A DNA stretch of 64,000 nt, from the NCBI RefSeq assembly GCF_000090795.2, contig NW_003546286.1:98541-162540 (forward strand), given 5' to 3'. The position numbers were made by a program, and so were the translations under genes. The first letter of the stretch is position 1. Each line of letters starts with the position of its first letter. Shown piece after piece: positions 24,101-51,783 of this stretch. This DNA comes from Amphimedon queenslandica. Taxonomy: Eukaryota > Porifera > Demospongiae > Haplosclerida > Niphatidae. The notes under the pieces were generated by a model. That model was not told the DNA's origin, did no database searches, and worked only from the letters and a program-made list of their open reading frames with translations.

Positions 24101-26024
24101 CATAATAATAATAATAATAATGATGATTATGCAAAAGTTGCACAGAAAGTAAATTCACCCAATACCGTATAGCATGAAATTTTGGAGGAAATTAAATTTG
24201 GCATTTTGTCGCTAAAATAAAAATCCGCCATTTTCGGCCATTATACGCATGTTCAATGGCATGTGGCCACTAATTCACAAGACACCGAAATTTAGTAATT
24301 CACCAAATTTAACTTCCTCCACAATTTCCCGCTATACGGTACATGAATGGATTATACATATACAATATATACAATACATGATACAAGTAATTGTCATATT
24401 TACCGCTTATCTATAATGCCTTGTATCCTTTTCTTAGTATCACCTTGCTTCTTGATAGCAACAGCATCCAAACCCTATCAATAGCAGACACTATACTTGC
24501 CCATATATTGTACACACACACAACAATGTATTAGAAAGTACAAGACCACTACAACACAATACAATGAACACAGTATTCAGTACACTCGTCAACACTGGCT
24601 AATATTCAATTTCACTCTATCGTGCAATATACAGAATATAGGCATGATATAAAAAACAATGCAGAAATTCATCACCTTAATGACCAATAATAGGTTGAGA
24701 AATTTTAGTATTTCAATTAGCAAACCTGGACTATATGAAAAGTGGATGGGAGTCCTTGGGCAAAAGCACAGTCAAGAGCTAGCTCAACCAGAGGTGAGGT
24801 CTCACCAGTTGTGTCATATACTAATAGCAATGTATCAGCAATCTGTTGATATAATATAGACATTATTACGTGGCTTTAATAATACTAAATATTACTCAAT
24901 AAAATACAATAATTCTTACATGTATAAATGCCGTGGCTTTAATAATATTAAAAATATTAACCAAAGGAAACCAGTAAATTTGATAAGGTATTATATAAGC
25001 AATATTATAAATTTAAGAGTGGGTGTGAGAAATGGTGAATACTTGTGAGTTAAACCACTAACATCAATATAACACTATTACTTAATTTCCTAATTTTCCT
25101 GCGAGTAATAGAATATTAATTTTAATTTTCTTAGTCCTTTAGGACAAAAATACATTTTTAAGAAAATAATTCAGACAATTAGTTATATCCACAAATCCAA
25201 TTCAGGAAGAGCAGGGGAGAGAGAGAGAGAGAGAGAGGAGTAATGTATGTATTATACTCCCATTGCATTACCTTAACAACATTTAGTATGGCATCTAAGT
25301 CTTCAGGAGGTGGACATACAAAAGTAAATCTTTGCTTTGTTACCGGAAATCTAAGACAATAGATACACATACACATGTTCTGATAATGTACGGGCCTACA
25401 CGAGTGTAGTTTGAGAGATAAGGGTTGGAGGTGGGTCGGCTTTACAAGTACCTGACAATAAAGACAAGACTTCTTGACAACCGACAATTAAACTTGTACT
25501 TAATACAACCTAAGGATAATTCATTAAAAAAATTTAAAAATCAAATAATAAATTTAAAATCTAGTTTGTATATAATCGATTAGTATTCGTTGGCTCACTA
25601 CTAAATGAGGTGGAGTGTTGTCTGTTCCCAGTGATCTTTTACTCATCTGTACTTCATGACGTTTCTTGTCTCTCAATTGCTTCAACTAAGCACAAAACTT
25701 ATAAATAAATTTGGCAACATTTTACCTGATTTTTCCGGTCAATTCTTCGCAATTGTTTTAACTTTTGGCCAGTAAAAGACTTGACATCAACACGACCTTA
25801 ATAATAATAATAATAGTAATAAATTAATAAAAATAAATAAATAAATTAAAAGATAAATAGTCACTCTCTCAATAATAACACTATTTAATGCTTTTATCAC
25901 TAAATACACTACCTTTACTGAGGTTCTCAATGCTTCCCTTGCTCTTATGTCTTCCATGTTTGTGCAACTTGTTCTTTTGCTTAAGAGGACCAGGTTTGTG
26001 AACTTCTTGCTTGAAGTCAGCCAT
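13916..26024 (-). CDS. TSR1: Pre-rRNA-processing protein TSR1, 26 exons, 811 aa
   Basis: Late 40S ribosomal subunit assembly factor with a GTPase-like (BMS1/TSR1) fold. Exons: 26024-25913, 25796-25726, 25685-25599, 25509-25400, 25350-25272, 24842-24726, 24474-24404, 23861-23822, 23763-23650, 23359-23237, 22628-22551, 22389-22318, 22164-22086, 20670-20486, 19439-19410, 18692-18640, 18547-18455, 18132-18061, 18002-17924, 17246-17133, 17073-17011, 16902-16819, 15494-15395, 15281-15138, 14236-14162, 14106-13916. All phases agree and the total (811) fits the family (about 800). Hallmarks: [19 protein letters not shown] at the N-terminus, [13 protein letters not shown], an acidic run, [53 protein letters not shown] and [17 protein letters not shown] near the end. 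Exon 4's donor and exon 8's AAAG acceptor were chosen on phase and homology and are the least certain. Introns carry several mobile and tandem repeats. Confidence 0.95.
15010..15120. repeat. Minisatellite of about 24-25 bp
   Basis: Four to five tandem units of the type TTAGTATATGCAAATGTGCA / TTAGTATACTAACTGTGCAT, in the intron just 3' of TSR1 exon 24. The last unit is truncated close to 15115. Confidence 0.8.
16601..16805. mobile_element. MITE with CCGTATAAG ends
   Basis: Begins CCGTATAAGCGATTTTTTTC and ends with the inverse of CCGTATAAGTGGTTTTTTC; the arms pair over about 25 bp. About 205 bp, A+T-rich, non-coding, in the intron between TSR1 exons 22 and 23. Internal words (TTCGCAAAATCT, GATTTTATTTTTGCAAAT) resemble the 7091-7302 and 24163-24342 elements, suggesting related families. 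Confidence 0.72.
18210..18420. mobile_element. MITE copy, CTGTATAG-type ends, diverged
   Basis: Starts ACTGTATAGCAGGAAATTTT and ends with the inverse CTCCAAAATTTCCTTCTATA. Internal words GTGGCCACATGCCATTG and AATTTGGCAAATT match the element at 24163-24342, so these are two copies of one family. It lies in the intron between TSR1 exons 17 and 18, next to a (TA)n run at 18165-18186. Confidence 0.75.
18720..18985. repeat. Dispersed satellite, about 1.5 monomers
   Basis: Contains GATCAGAATCAGCTCAAACT, CAACATAAGTACACGTATAT and a second, weaker monomer ending ATGTCAATATGTATCAAAAG. In the intron between TSR1 exons 15 and 16. The 41-bp minisatellite begins immediately at its right end. Confidence 0.8.
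18986..19375. repeat. 41-bp minisatellite, about 9-10 copies
   Basis: Head-to-tail units starting TGACAAGCAAAAACCCATTA and ending TTGTCACAAAATCCG, with a period of 41 bp (anchor positions 18991, 19032, 19073, 19114 and so on). Copies are nearly identical, with G/A and single-base variants (TCACGAAA, TCATGAAA). Each unit is bounded by TGACA and TGTCA in inverted orientation. It ends just before TSR1 exon 15. Confidence 0.93.
20810..21035. repeat. Dispersed satellite, single inverted monomer with fixed end
   Basis: Reverse orientation relative to the 39-kb copy. Contains CTGATACACAACATGTTCTT, GGGCTGATTTTGTTCAAAAT and then the end block AAAAGTTGATCCAAAAGCCA followed by TTTAGCTCACTCACGTGTAG. The end block is shared with the copies near 39140 and 60440. 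In the intron between TSR1 exons 13 and 14. Confidence 0.75.
21221..22058. mobile_element. Fold-back DNA element with long, partly nested inverted repeats
   Basis: Outer arms are TTTATAACACACCG at the left (21221) and CGGTGTGTTATAAA at the right (ending 22058). The arms continue to match through GTGCTATATGGCTTTTA and then ATAGATATTATAGACTACGT plus AACCGGGATTGGAAAC, about 85 bp per arm. The right arm has an extra self-complementary block (GCTTTTATAAGGACC at 21975 against its inverse at 22017) around a GC-rich loop. The interior (about 21310-21915) shows no transposase-like frame. It looks like a non-autonomous DNA transposon in the intron between TSR1 exons 13 and 14. Target duplication is ambiguous: TA or TTATAA. 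Confidence 0.82.
22640..23160. repeat. Dispersed satellite, about three monomers
   Basis: Three tandem monomers of about 180 bp, each with AATCAGCTCAAACTT, ACAACATAAG-ACATGTATAT and CTAGTCATTTTTGGCGAAA. The third carries the perfect palindrome CCCTGTACTATAGTACAGGG at 23053-23072. It lies in the intron between TSR1 exons 10 and 11. Confidence 0.88.
24163..24342. mobile_element. MITE with TACCGTATAGC ends
   Basis: Starts TACCGTATAGCATGAAATTT and ends with GGGAAATTGTGGAGGAA-type sequence inverted, then GCTATACGGTA. Arms of about 40 bp pair almost fully. It is 180 bp and lies in the intron between TSR1 exons 7 and 8. The 18210 element is a diverged second copy. Confidence 0.82.
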
Positions 26025-26080
26025 TTTCCACGTGGGCTATGCGCATGCGCAAAGCTTCCCGCGCCATTTGGCGGGAATTC
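26025..26080 (-). promoter_or_regulatory. TSR1 promoter motif cluster
   Basis: Within 55 bp upstream of the TSR1 ATG: an E-box CACGTG (26029-26034), a perfect palindromic NRF-1 site TGCGCATGCGCA (26040-26051), and two E2F-like half sites in inverted orientation, TTCCCGC (26056-26062) and GCGGGAA (26071-26077). The start codon context AAAATGGCTGAC also resembles a YY1 element. These are typical of TATA-less housekeeping promoters; binding is inferred. Confidence 0.65.
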
Positions 26081-28099
26081 CTAAACCTTATAAACATGGT
26101 TATCTCACATTTCAATTCAATCCCCCAGTCACAGACAACAGGTAAAGAAACAAGTGTCTAATGGTCATATATGATCTGTTGATAGTACGATCAAAAGCAG
26201 CAAACAACTATGGAACAAGGTTGTCAAACAATTTCATTCCTATTTGAAAACTATAATCAAGAGCAACGCCTTGACACTAACAGAACAAGGAAGCTGCAAT
26301 ACATGACACCAACAAGCCAAAAAACAAGCACATAATATGAGCAACAACCAAAAGGCAGAGCATATAAATAATACACTATAGTAACTTCATCGATTCGATG
26401 TATCAAATTAGATTCGTTGTTCCTCCTTTCCTGCCTTCACATGTCAAAGCATTGCCTCATGAGCTGTACATGGCTTTGGGGCAACTTTAAATTTATAAAG
26501 AATTTTTTAATAATACAATAAACAATGTCATGCAATAAAAACAGCAACAGACTGCCATTTCTGCCATCCTTTATTACTGCTCTAACAGGAATCGAAAACA
26601 AACAGAATCCACAGTTATTGAGGATGCCGCATGCATGCCATTGTTTGTAGGTTCCTGTCAAAAGTTAATTTAGTTCTAAATAAATATTCATTAATTCGGA
26701 GTAACAAATACTTCACTTGCCATACCAGTTCCTCAATCGTGTGTCAAGAAAGGAAAGACAGTAGCTACCATTACATGAAAGTAATGGAGACACAGATTAG
26801 ACAAGCATGATTGTTGTGTCTTTCTTTGAATCGAATTAATACTGGTACCGAGTTGTCTTGTCTCTGCAAACCCATGGGTAACTAGGTGTGATGGGTACAT
26901 CATACAATAACAATAGTAAAAGAATCATAAACACAGTGTCCATTCTGTTACACAGTGTTCATTCTGTCATGTCATTTGTGCATACAATCAATATATGGCT
27001 ATTGTCTTACTACCCATAGTATAGGACAAAGGTTGCGGAAGAAAAATGAAAAGTTGTAAAATGAAAAAAGTTGTAAAAGACATTCCATAGCACTTCAAAA
27101 GTATGATTTGCTATAATGAACCGGCAACCAATAATTGAAACACCTGCTACAAATAAATTATGGTTACTTGATCAAAAGAAAAAATGTAATTGCTTAATCA
27201 CTCTAAAATGTGCTTTTCCTAGAGCTATATATACAATTGCTATGATGTAGTACAGGTTATTATAGATTTCAAAGCAGCTGTTATTCCTAAAAACATAAGG
27301 TGGCAGATGGGAAAAGGAAAAGAGGCAAGTTGTATTTATTTATAAATTGAAGCCACTTATGTACAAACAAATCTAATTTCATTTGTTTTAATTTTGCATT
27401 TAAATTCAGTCTAGGACCAACATAAAAAATAAAACAACACTATAATGTGCAAACATTAATTATTTTTGTAGCTGAGCTGCCAACAAGAAGCTCAATAAAA
27501 AAAACAACAAAGAAATTGACCAGGCAGCAAGAGATTCTAGTACACGTGTAAGCACGTGTGCTACCCATCCCATTTTTATTGCGCATGCGTACAAGATCCT
27601 CGCGGGAGACATGGGAGGTAACTCAGACAAGTCTTTTCCTGTTAAAGAGGATACCGTTCATAACACATCAACAAAGTGAAGCAGTTTTTGTAAATATTTT
27701 CCTAATATAGAAACTTGTATTTGGAGGCTAGGCAGGGAGGAGGAGGAGAGAAGAAGTATTATTGACCAAAAAGCTTTGTCCGGATTCTTTAGTCTCAGTA
27801 ATATCTAGTAGAGTAATCAGAGAAGAAGAGACTGAGTCCTAAGACTGTGTATCAGTTACGGAACAACTTTCCATAGACCTGCAGACCGGGCAGGTCGACG
27901 ACATCTCTACACCTCCTTTCCCTTCTTCTCCATTCCTCCAATTCTTCACATCTCTCTCTCTCTCTCTCTCTCTCCACACTAACCGACCGACCAGCAGAAG
28001 GCGAGCCACGAGTTCTCGCCATCCTGTGATCTCTCATTCTCACACGTTTCAGCCGCCACTCTGAAAGAAAACTTGAACGCCTTTTCTCTTTAAACAACA
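26081..28099. other. Divergent spacer TSR1 / SAMD4 with possible unannotated small exons
   Basis: Two-kilobase interval. Near the TSR1 side are short plus-strand open stretches (26096-26141, 26210-26335 and about 26399-26511) that could be exons of a small gene, but I cannot join them convincingly. Near 27543-27600 lie two CACGTG E-boxes and an NRF-1-like GCGCATGCGT (27591-27600), followed by ATGGGAG|GTAACT that could be a 5' exon of SAMD4. A GA/CT run lies at 27951-27974 just before the SAMD4 start. Confidence 0.4.
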
Positions 28100-38014
<9,915 letters not shown>

Positions 38015-38938
38015 TACTGTGTCATGCTGAATACACAGTCCCTCTTCAAGTCTTCAGCTCTTCGTCTACAGTTTCTCTGTTCTCCTTTTCAACACTATCT
38101 CAAGTCTTTGTGTGATTCGTATTATTGAGCACCATTTTCCGTCATCTGTCAATTTTTTCTCACCTCAGTAACGATTTATTATTATTGTTATAATTATTAT
38201 TATTTCATCTCATTATTAGTAAATAAATAAATAGTCATCATCATCATTATTATTATTATGGGGATGTTTAAATTGTTTTAATCTTCATGCATTGTGTTAC
38301 CTTTTTGTGTGTTAATTTTGTAAATAATTTTGCAATACCCAATCTCTCAAATCTTTCTCTCTCTCCCTCTTTAATACTGATCTCATCTCGTATTTATGTA
38401 TTCTGTGATTTTTGTCTTCATTCCTAACAATGTTATAAATTGTTTCGTTTTTTTTTTTGATTACGACAGCAATGTTTGCAATACTCTGTATTATCTTCAG
38501 ATTTTGTTTAATAATTATTAATTTATTATTATTATTATTATTATTATGATCATTTTCATTGGCTGGTCCATTACTCCTATTATCTTTCTTTTCTCTTTCT
38601 GTATGTTGATTTCTTTTTTTCCTTTCGCGTCATTTAACTGAACAATTGGCATAATCTTGTACAAAGAACCAATTTTTGCAATTTTTGTTTTGTCATTTCA
38701 GTTCTGTTTTCCTCTAATTATTATCAACTATTATTATTCCACGATATCGACTTTCATGGTTGCTTTAATTGAAGTATAATAATTTCCTTCATTAGGCTAC
38801 CACAATTTTTATCATTAATTATTGTTGTGTTGTTGTTATTATTATAATTATTGTGTTGATTTCATTAAGAATATTCAAAGCCAGGATAAAATAATAATAA
38901 ATAAATAAATAAATAATAGTTAAATACATGCTAGATTA
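38015..38938. other. Convergent spacer SAMD4 / GCH1
   Basis: A+T-rich 3'-flank with many TTA trinucleotide runs (38170, 38244, 38520, 38830) and AAATAAATAAATA near 38220 that could supply a SAMD4 polyadenylation signal. No coding exon recognised. Confidence 0.45.
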
Positions 38939-41010
38939 TTAGTTTGTATGTCCTGTTAGTGCAAGGAATTCTTCTCTGGTCTTTGGATCATCTCTGAATA
39001 CTCCAAGCATTGAGCTGGTGACTGTCTTGCTGGATGGTTTACTGACCCCCCTCATTGTCATACACATGTGTCTGTACATAATAGGAATCATATGTGGTTA
39101 TACTATTAGTCTAGACACATTAATATTAGTAGATAGAGCCAGGGTCATCCCACAAAGCATGCTAAGTGAGCTGACAAGCACTACAATACAGTACATGGCA
39201 TTTGGAGCAACTAAAAATTCATTAAAAATCCAAATTTGATTGGAATCAGCTCAAAGTTGATACATAACATAAGAACATGTATATGTATCAGAAAACATTA
39301 TAAAAATGGAGAATTTTCTCCTAGTCATTTTTGGCGAAATTTGGCCAAGGACCCTGTACTATAGTACAGGGATTCTTGCCCAATTTTTGAGTAACTTTAA
39401 AAAGTCGTAAAAAACTTAATTTTGATCAGAATCAGCTCAAAGTTGATACACAACATAAGAACATGTATATGTATCAGAAAACATCATAAAAATGGAGAAT
39501 TCTCTCTTAGTCATTTTTGACGAAATTTGCCCAAGTACCCTGTACTATAATAGTACAGGGACTTTGGCCTGAATTTTTAGTAACTTTAAAAATTCTGAAA
39601 AAAAAATCCAAATTTGGTTGGTTTTGCCTCAAAGTTGACATACACAGCATAAAATCATGTTTAATGCATAAATGTCCTTGAGCCATGCAGTTACTTTGAT
39701 TACTTTTTTTAATAACTATGAGGACAAAATTATAAAAATTAGTAAAATTCCCTACTAATTTGCATTTTTCTGATTTCACAATTTTATTTTAAATACAGCC
39801 ACACCCATAGTTAAACGTACGTACACAGCTTCCACGACCACGCCCACTCCACGAGGTTGAACAGCTTCAATAATAGCATTGGCTATCTGTTTGGTGAGTC
39901 TCTCTTGGACTTGAAATCTTCTGCTATACATCTCAACTATCCTAGTTAGAAGATAAATTGATTGTACATAATTTTTGATATCATACAATTAAAATAAAAG
40001 AATTGACTAGAACTCAATTAAAATGATGTTTTCGAGTCAATTGTTATCTTAGAGTGAGTTTTAATTGTGGGTAATAAATTTTGTGATTTTAGCACAACGA
40101 AGTAGATTTAGCTAGTATTAAAAATTGTGATTAAGTAATGATATAGCATCATGATGGCATTATTAATAATTGCAAGCATTAATAATTGAGATTTTTAACC
40201 CAAACGCAAAATTTGCTATTAATTGTATTCATATTTAAAAATAACCTTAAGGTATAGTCCATGGTATTTTCACTTACCTTGCAATTTTACTGAGTCCTAT
40301 TATTTTTCCTAATGGTAAGTAACCAACTGACACCTTGCCATAAAATGGAACCAAATGATGTTCACACAATGAATAAAGGTCAATGTCACGGACTAAAACC
40401 ATCTCATCGTGATCTTCACTAAATACACCATTAGCAACTACACCTGTAATTACAAATTTTTTTTCAAAAAGGCAAGTTGATGGTCGTTACATTGAGATGT
40501 ACACGCAACTTTGTTGCATAAAATATTATTTCTGGAGTAGTGGTTGGTCATTTAAATTTTGTAAAAAAACTTAAGTGACACACGAGTACATATTTAAATG
40601 TTTCGTTACATTTTTAAAATTAAAACTATCTTTCTGGCACTGGAATGGGTGGGACTCAAACATTAATTAACAAAAAATAATTATAAATAATACTATAAGT
40701 AATTTGTATATAAAATCTTTTTCTATGCAAGTATAATTAATTTACCTGCTACGGTCTCCTCGTATCCTTTAGTGAAATAGCAAAAAGCTTTAGCTGCTCG
40801 CAAAGGAGTAGCCCTCAGCCCTTCTCTGTCGGGATCCTCACCTACAAGCGTGATAACTGAACGAAAAACTTCGGAAAGCTCGTCAATTTTAGATTTTGCT
40901 TCATCTTTCTCTTCCTTGTCGTTCCAGTCTGTGGATTGGGAGTCAAACTGCGAAAGAGAAATCCTTTTTGTAAGTTCGCAATCACCGCTCATGTTTTCTT
41001 TCTCCGTCAT
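38939..41010 (-). CDS. GCH1: GTP cyclohydrolase I, 4 exons, 226 aa
   Basis: Exons: 41010-40746, 40443-40278, 39941-39825, 39071-38939. Converts GTP to dihydroneopterin triphosphate, the first step of tetrahydrobiopterin synthesis; cytosolic homodecamer. Visible: [22 protein letters not shown] (the family N-terminal signature, seen within residues 60-85), zinc-binding CEHH in [56 protein letters not shown] with the second zinc cysteine, and SSMLGVF near the end. The exon 3 donor GTACGT is chosen because only its phase reads into HMCM; the family Thr before this motif becomes Val. The start is the first ATG after an in-frame stop. Slightly shorter than vertebrate GCH1 (about 250). Intron 3 holds dispersed satellite copies. 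Confidence 0.95.
39130..39690. repeat. Dispersed satellite, fixed end plus about 2.5 monomers
   Basis: Begins with the end block CCCACAAAGCATGCTAAGTG ... ACAGTACATGGCATTTGGAG (about 39140-39210). Two full monomers follow with AATCAGCTCAAAGTTGATAC, ATAAGAACATGTATATGTAT and TTTTTGGCGAAATTTGGCC. Perfect palindrome CCCTGTACTATAGTACAGGG at 39352-39371 and a version with a 3-bp insertion near 39538-39560. In GCH1 intron 3. Confidence 0.9.
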
Positions 41011-41029
41011 CGACTCCACCTATATAATT

Positions 41030-41940
41030 GGTGGTCTATAAAATAAAAATTAATAATAAAATAATTTTTAAAATAAAAAAATAAAAATTAAAAAAATTAA
41101 ATAAAAAATAAAAAATAATGGCAAATAAAATATTAAAAAATAAAAAAACATAAATAGTAAAAAAATTTTAAATAAAAAAATTAAAAAAATAAAAAATAAT
41201 TTTTTAATTAAAAAAATGAAAATAAAAAATAAAAATGAAAAAAAATTAAGTAATAAAATAAAAAATTAAAAAATTAAAAAAGAAAAGATAAAATAAAATA
41301 GTAAAAAACAAAAAAACTTGTTTTTTACAAATTGTATAAATATAAATGCTGTTTTCTTTGTTGTTTTTAATAAAAACAAAAATATAAAAAATATAAAAAT
41401 TAAACATTGTAAAAATTAATAATAATAATAATTAAAAATTAAAAATCAAAAAATAATAAAAATAAAAATAGTAAAAAGTAAGACAAAAATAGATTTTTTT
41501 AATTTAAAAAATTTTAAAATAAAAACTAAGAAATTTAAAAATAATAAGAAATAATAAAAAATAAAAAACCAAAAAATTAAAAATTAAAAATTAAAAATTA
41601 AAAAATTAAAAATAAAGTGAAAATTAAAATAAAATTAAAAAAATAAAATTAATAAAAAATAATATAAAATAAAATAAAAATTTAAGTTTTTCTGTGTGTC
41701 TAATAATAATTGTTTATTAAAAATTTTTTTTTAATAAAATAAAAATAATGAGAAATTAAAAATAAATTTAAAATTAAAAATAAAATTAAAAAACAAGTAA
41801 AGGATTTTAAAAAAATTTAAATAAAGAAATAAAAAAATTAATAAAATAATAAAAAATAATTAAAATAAAAAATAAGAAAAATAGAACATCGAGAAAATTA
41901 AATAATATTGAAAATAATAAATTAAAAGATAAAAATAATA
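41030..41940. repeat. 0.9-kb nearly pure A/T low-complexity block
   Basis: Almost only A and T for about 900 bp, strongly A-biased on the plus strand, built from AAAATT, AAATAAAA and AATAATAAAA words without a fixed period. The few G/C-containing islands include TTTTTCTGTGTGTC near 41685. It fills most of the shared 5' region of GCH1 and QPCT. Confidence 0.9.
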
Positions 41941-42246
41941 AAAATGGGCAATTCTCACTTTGTGATTTTTGATAAAACTTGGCCAAACACCCTTGTACCA
42001 TATTACAGGATTTTTGGTCTTATTTTAGAGCAACTTTATTATTTGTAAAAATGAAATTGGAAAAAATAATTATTTTAAAATAAATCCATAATAATTTTTA
42101 AATTAAAGCCGTTTATCTTTGTATATTCTCGTCCCTATAAGCAGTTTTGACCGTATTATTTTCAGGTTATTTTCCGTAAATGACACACCCATCCATCCAA
42201 GTATCCACTCGCTTGTAGCCGGTTGTAGCTCTCGTAGAATCGTACT
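41941..42246. promoter_or_regulatory. QPCT upstream region with a satellite fragment
   Basis: 41941-42040 is a fragment of the dispersed satellite (AAATGGGCAATTCTCACTTT, TGGCCAAACACCC, TTACAGGATTTTTGG). From about 42095 the sequence becomes normal in composition (GTAGCCGGTTGTAGCTCTCG) and probably includes the QPCT core promoter and 5'UTR. Confidence 0.5.
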
Positions 42247-50844
<8,598 letters not shown>

Positions 50845-51783
50845 AAAGTACATAACTACTAGTGATAGAATCACTGTTGCAACCATTGAAAGGCTAAAGC
50901 AGATAAATTATTTTGACTTATCATAATTATTATAATTTAAATCATCTTTAACCTTTAATATATTTACCTTATTTTTAAAAGAAATAAATACAGTTCTATT
51001 ATTATTATTTAATGTGACACACAGTTTAAGAAGACAATATTTAAAAATAAACAATCAACCAACCTTTGTTGTCATTAATTATTGTCTAATAACTCGAGAT
51101 GACCTCTTGCATGCAGGCAAATGTTATTCACGACTGCTGGGAGTGTATTCAAAACTTTGACACAAGAAATTCAAATACCACATTGTATTACAGTTCCTAT
51201 AATGAATAATGGCTAGTGTTTACACATACCACACACATCATTCAAGAGCATGGTAGGCACATTTATCAGCATTCGCTGGCCATACTAAGTGCAAAGTGTG
51301 CCTGACCTTTTTAAAGATTGGACCCCTTTTCATGGTGGGTTTTTGGCTCACTGCTTTTTCGCTTGCATTAGTAACAATATTTGTGTCAATTTTTTATTGG
51401 GTAAAGGTGGGGAATGATTACATTATAGGGTGAGGGAGGGAGGGAGGGAAAGAGGCGACAGACCAGCTGCCTAAAGGATAGAGAGAACTGCTGACCAGTC
51501 AGCAAGGGAGAGGAGGAGGAGGAAGGGAAAGTGTTTTAAAGTCTCGTAGTGTTGGAAGTCGTTAGCGATATTGTGTGATAGAGAGGGAGAATACCTGAAG
51601 TCCTGCTTCGTCACAAAAACTTGACGGGGAGAAACACACACACACAAGGAGAGAGAAAAAGAAAACACAGAGAGAGAGAGGGATTGAGACCAGCTCGAAT
51701 ATACAAACACAAATACATTACAGAAAGTTCAGATAGTGATTTAAGGAGTCACACATACACACACACACATAGTCTTTGTCTCT
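50845..51783. other. Convergent spacer QPCT / SRF
   Basis: QPCT 3'UTR with AATAAA at 50983-50988. The right part (about 51400-51780) is rich in GA, CACA and GGGAGG repeats and probably belongs to the SRF 3'UTR. No coding exon recognised. Confidence 0.5.

Noticed and set aside
25452-25509. Shorter TSR1 exon 4 ending at the GTACTT donor
   Set aside because: Its phase gives a stop early in the next exon. The longer form ending at 25400 aligns with the family through [17 protein letters not shown].
26437-26661. 74-codon minus-strand frame in the TSR1/SAMD4 spacer
   Set aside because: No recognisable motif, poor composition for coding, and it overlaps a more coding-like plus-strand stretch.
41008-41019. 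Upstream GTG as GCH1 start
   Set aside because: The first in-frame ATG (41010) follows an upstream stop; non-ATG initiation is not needed.
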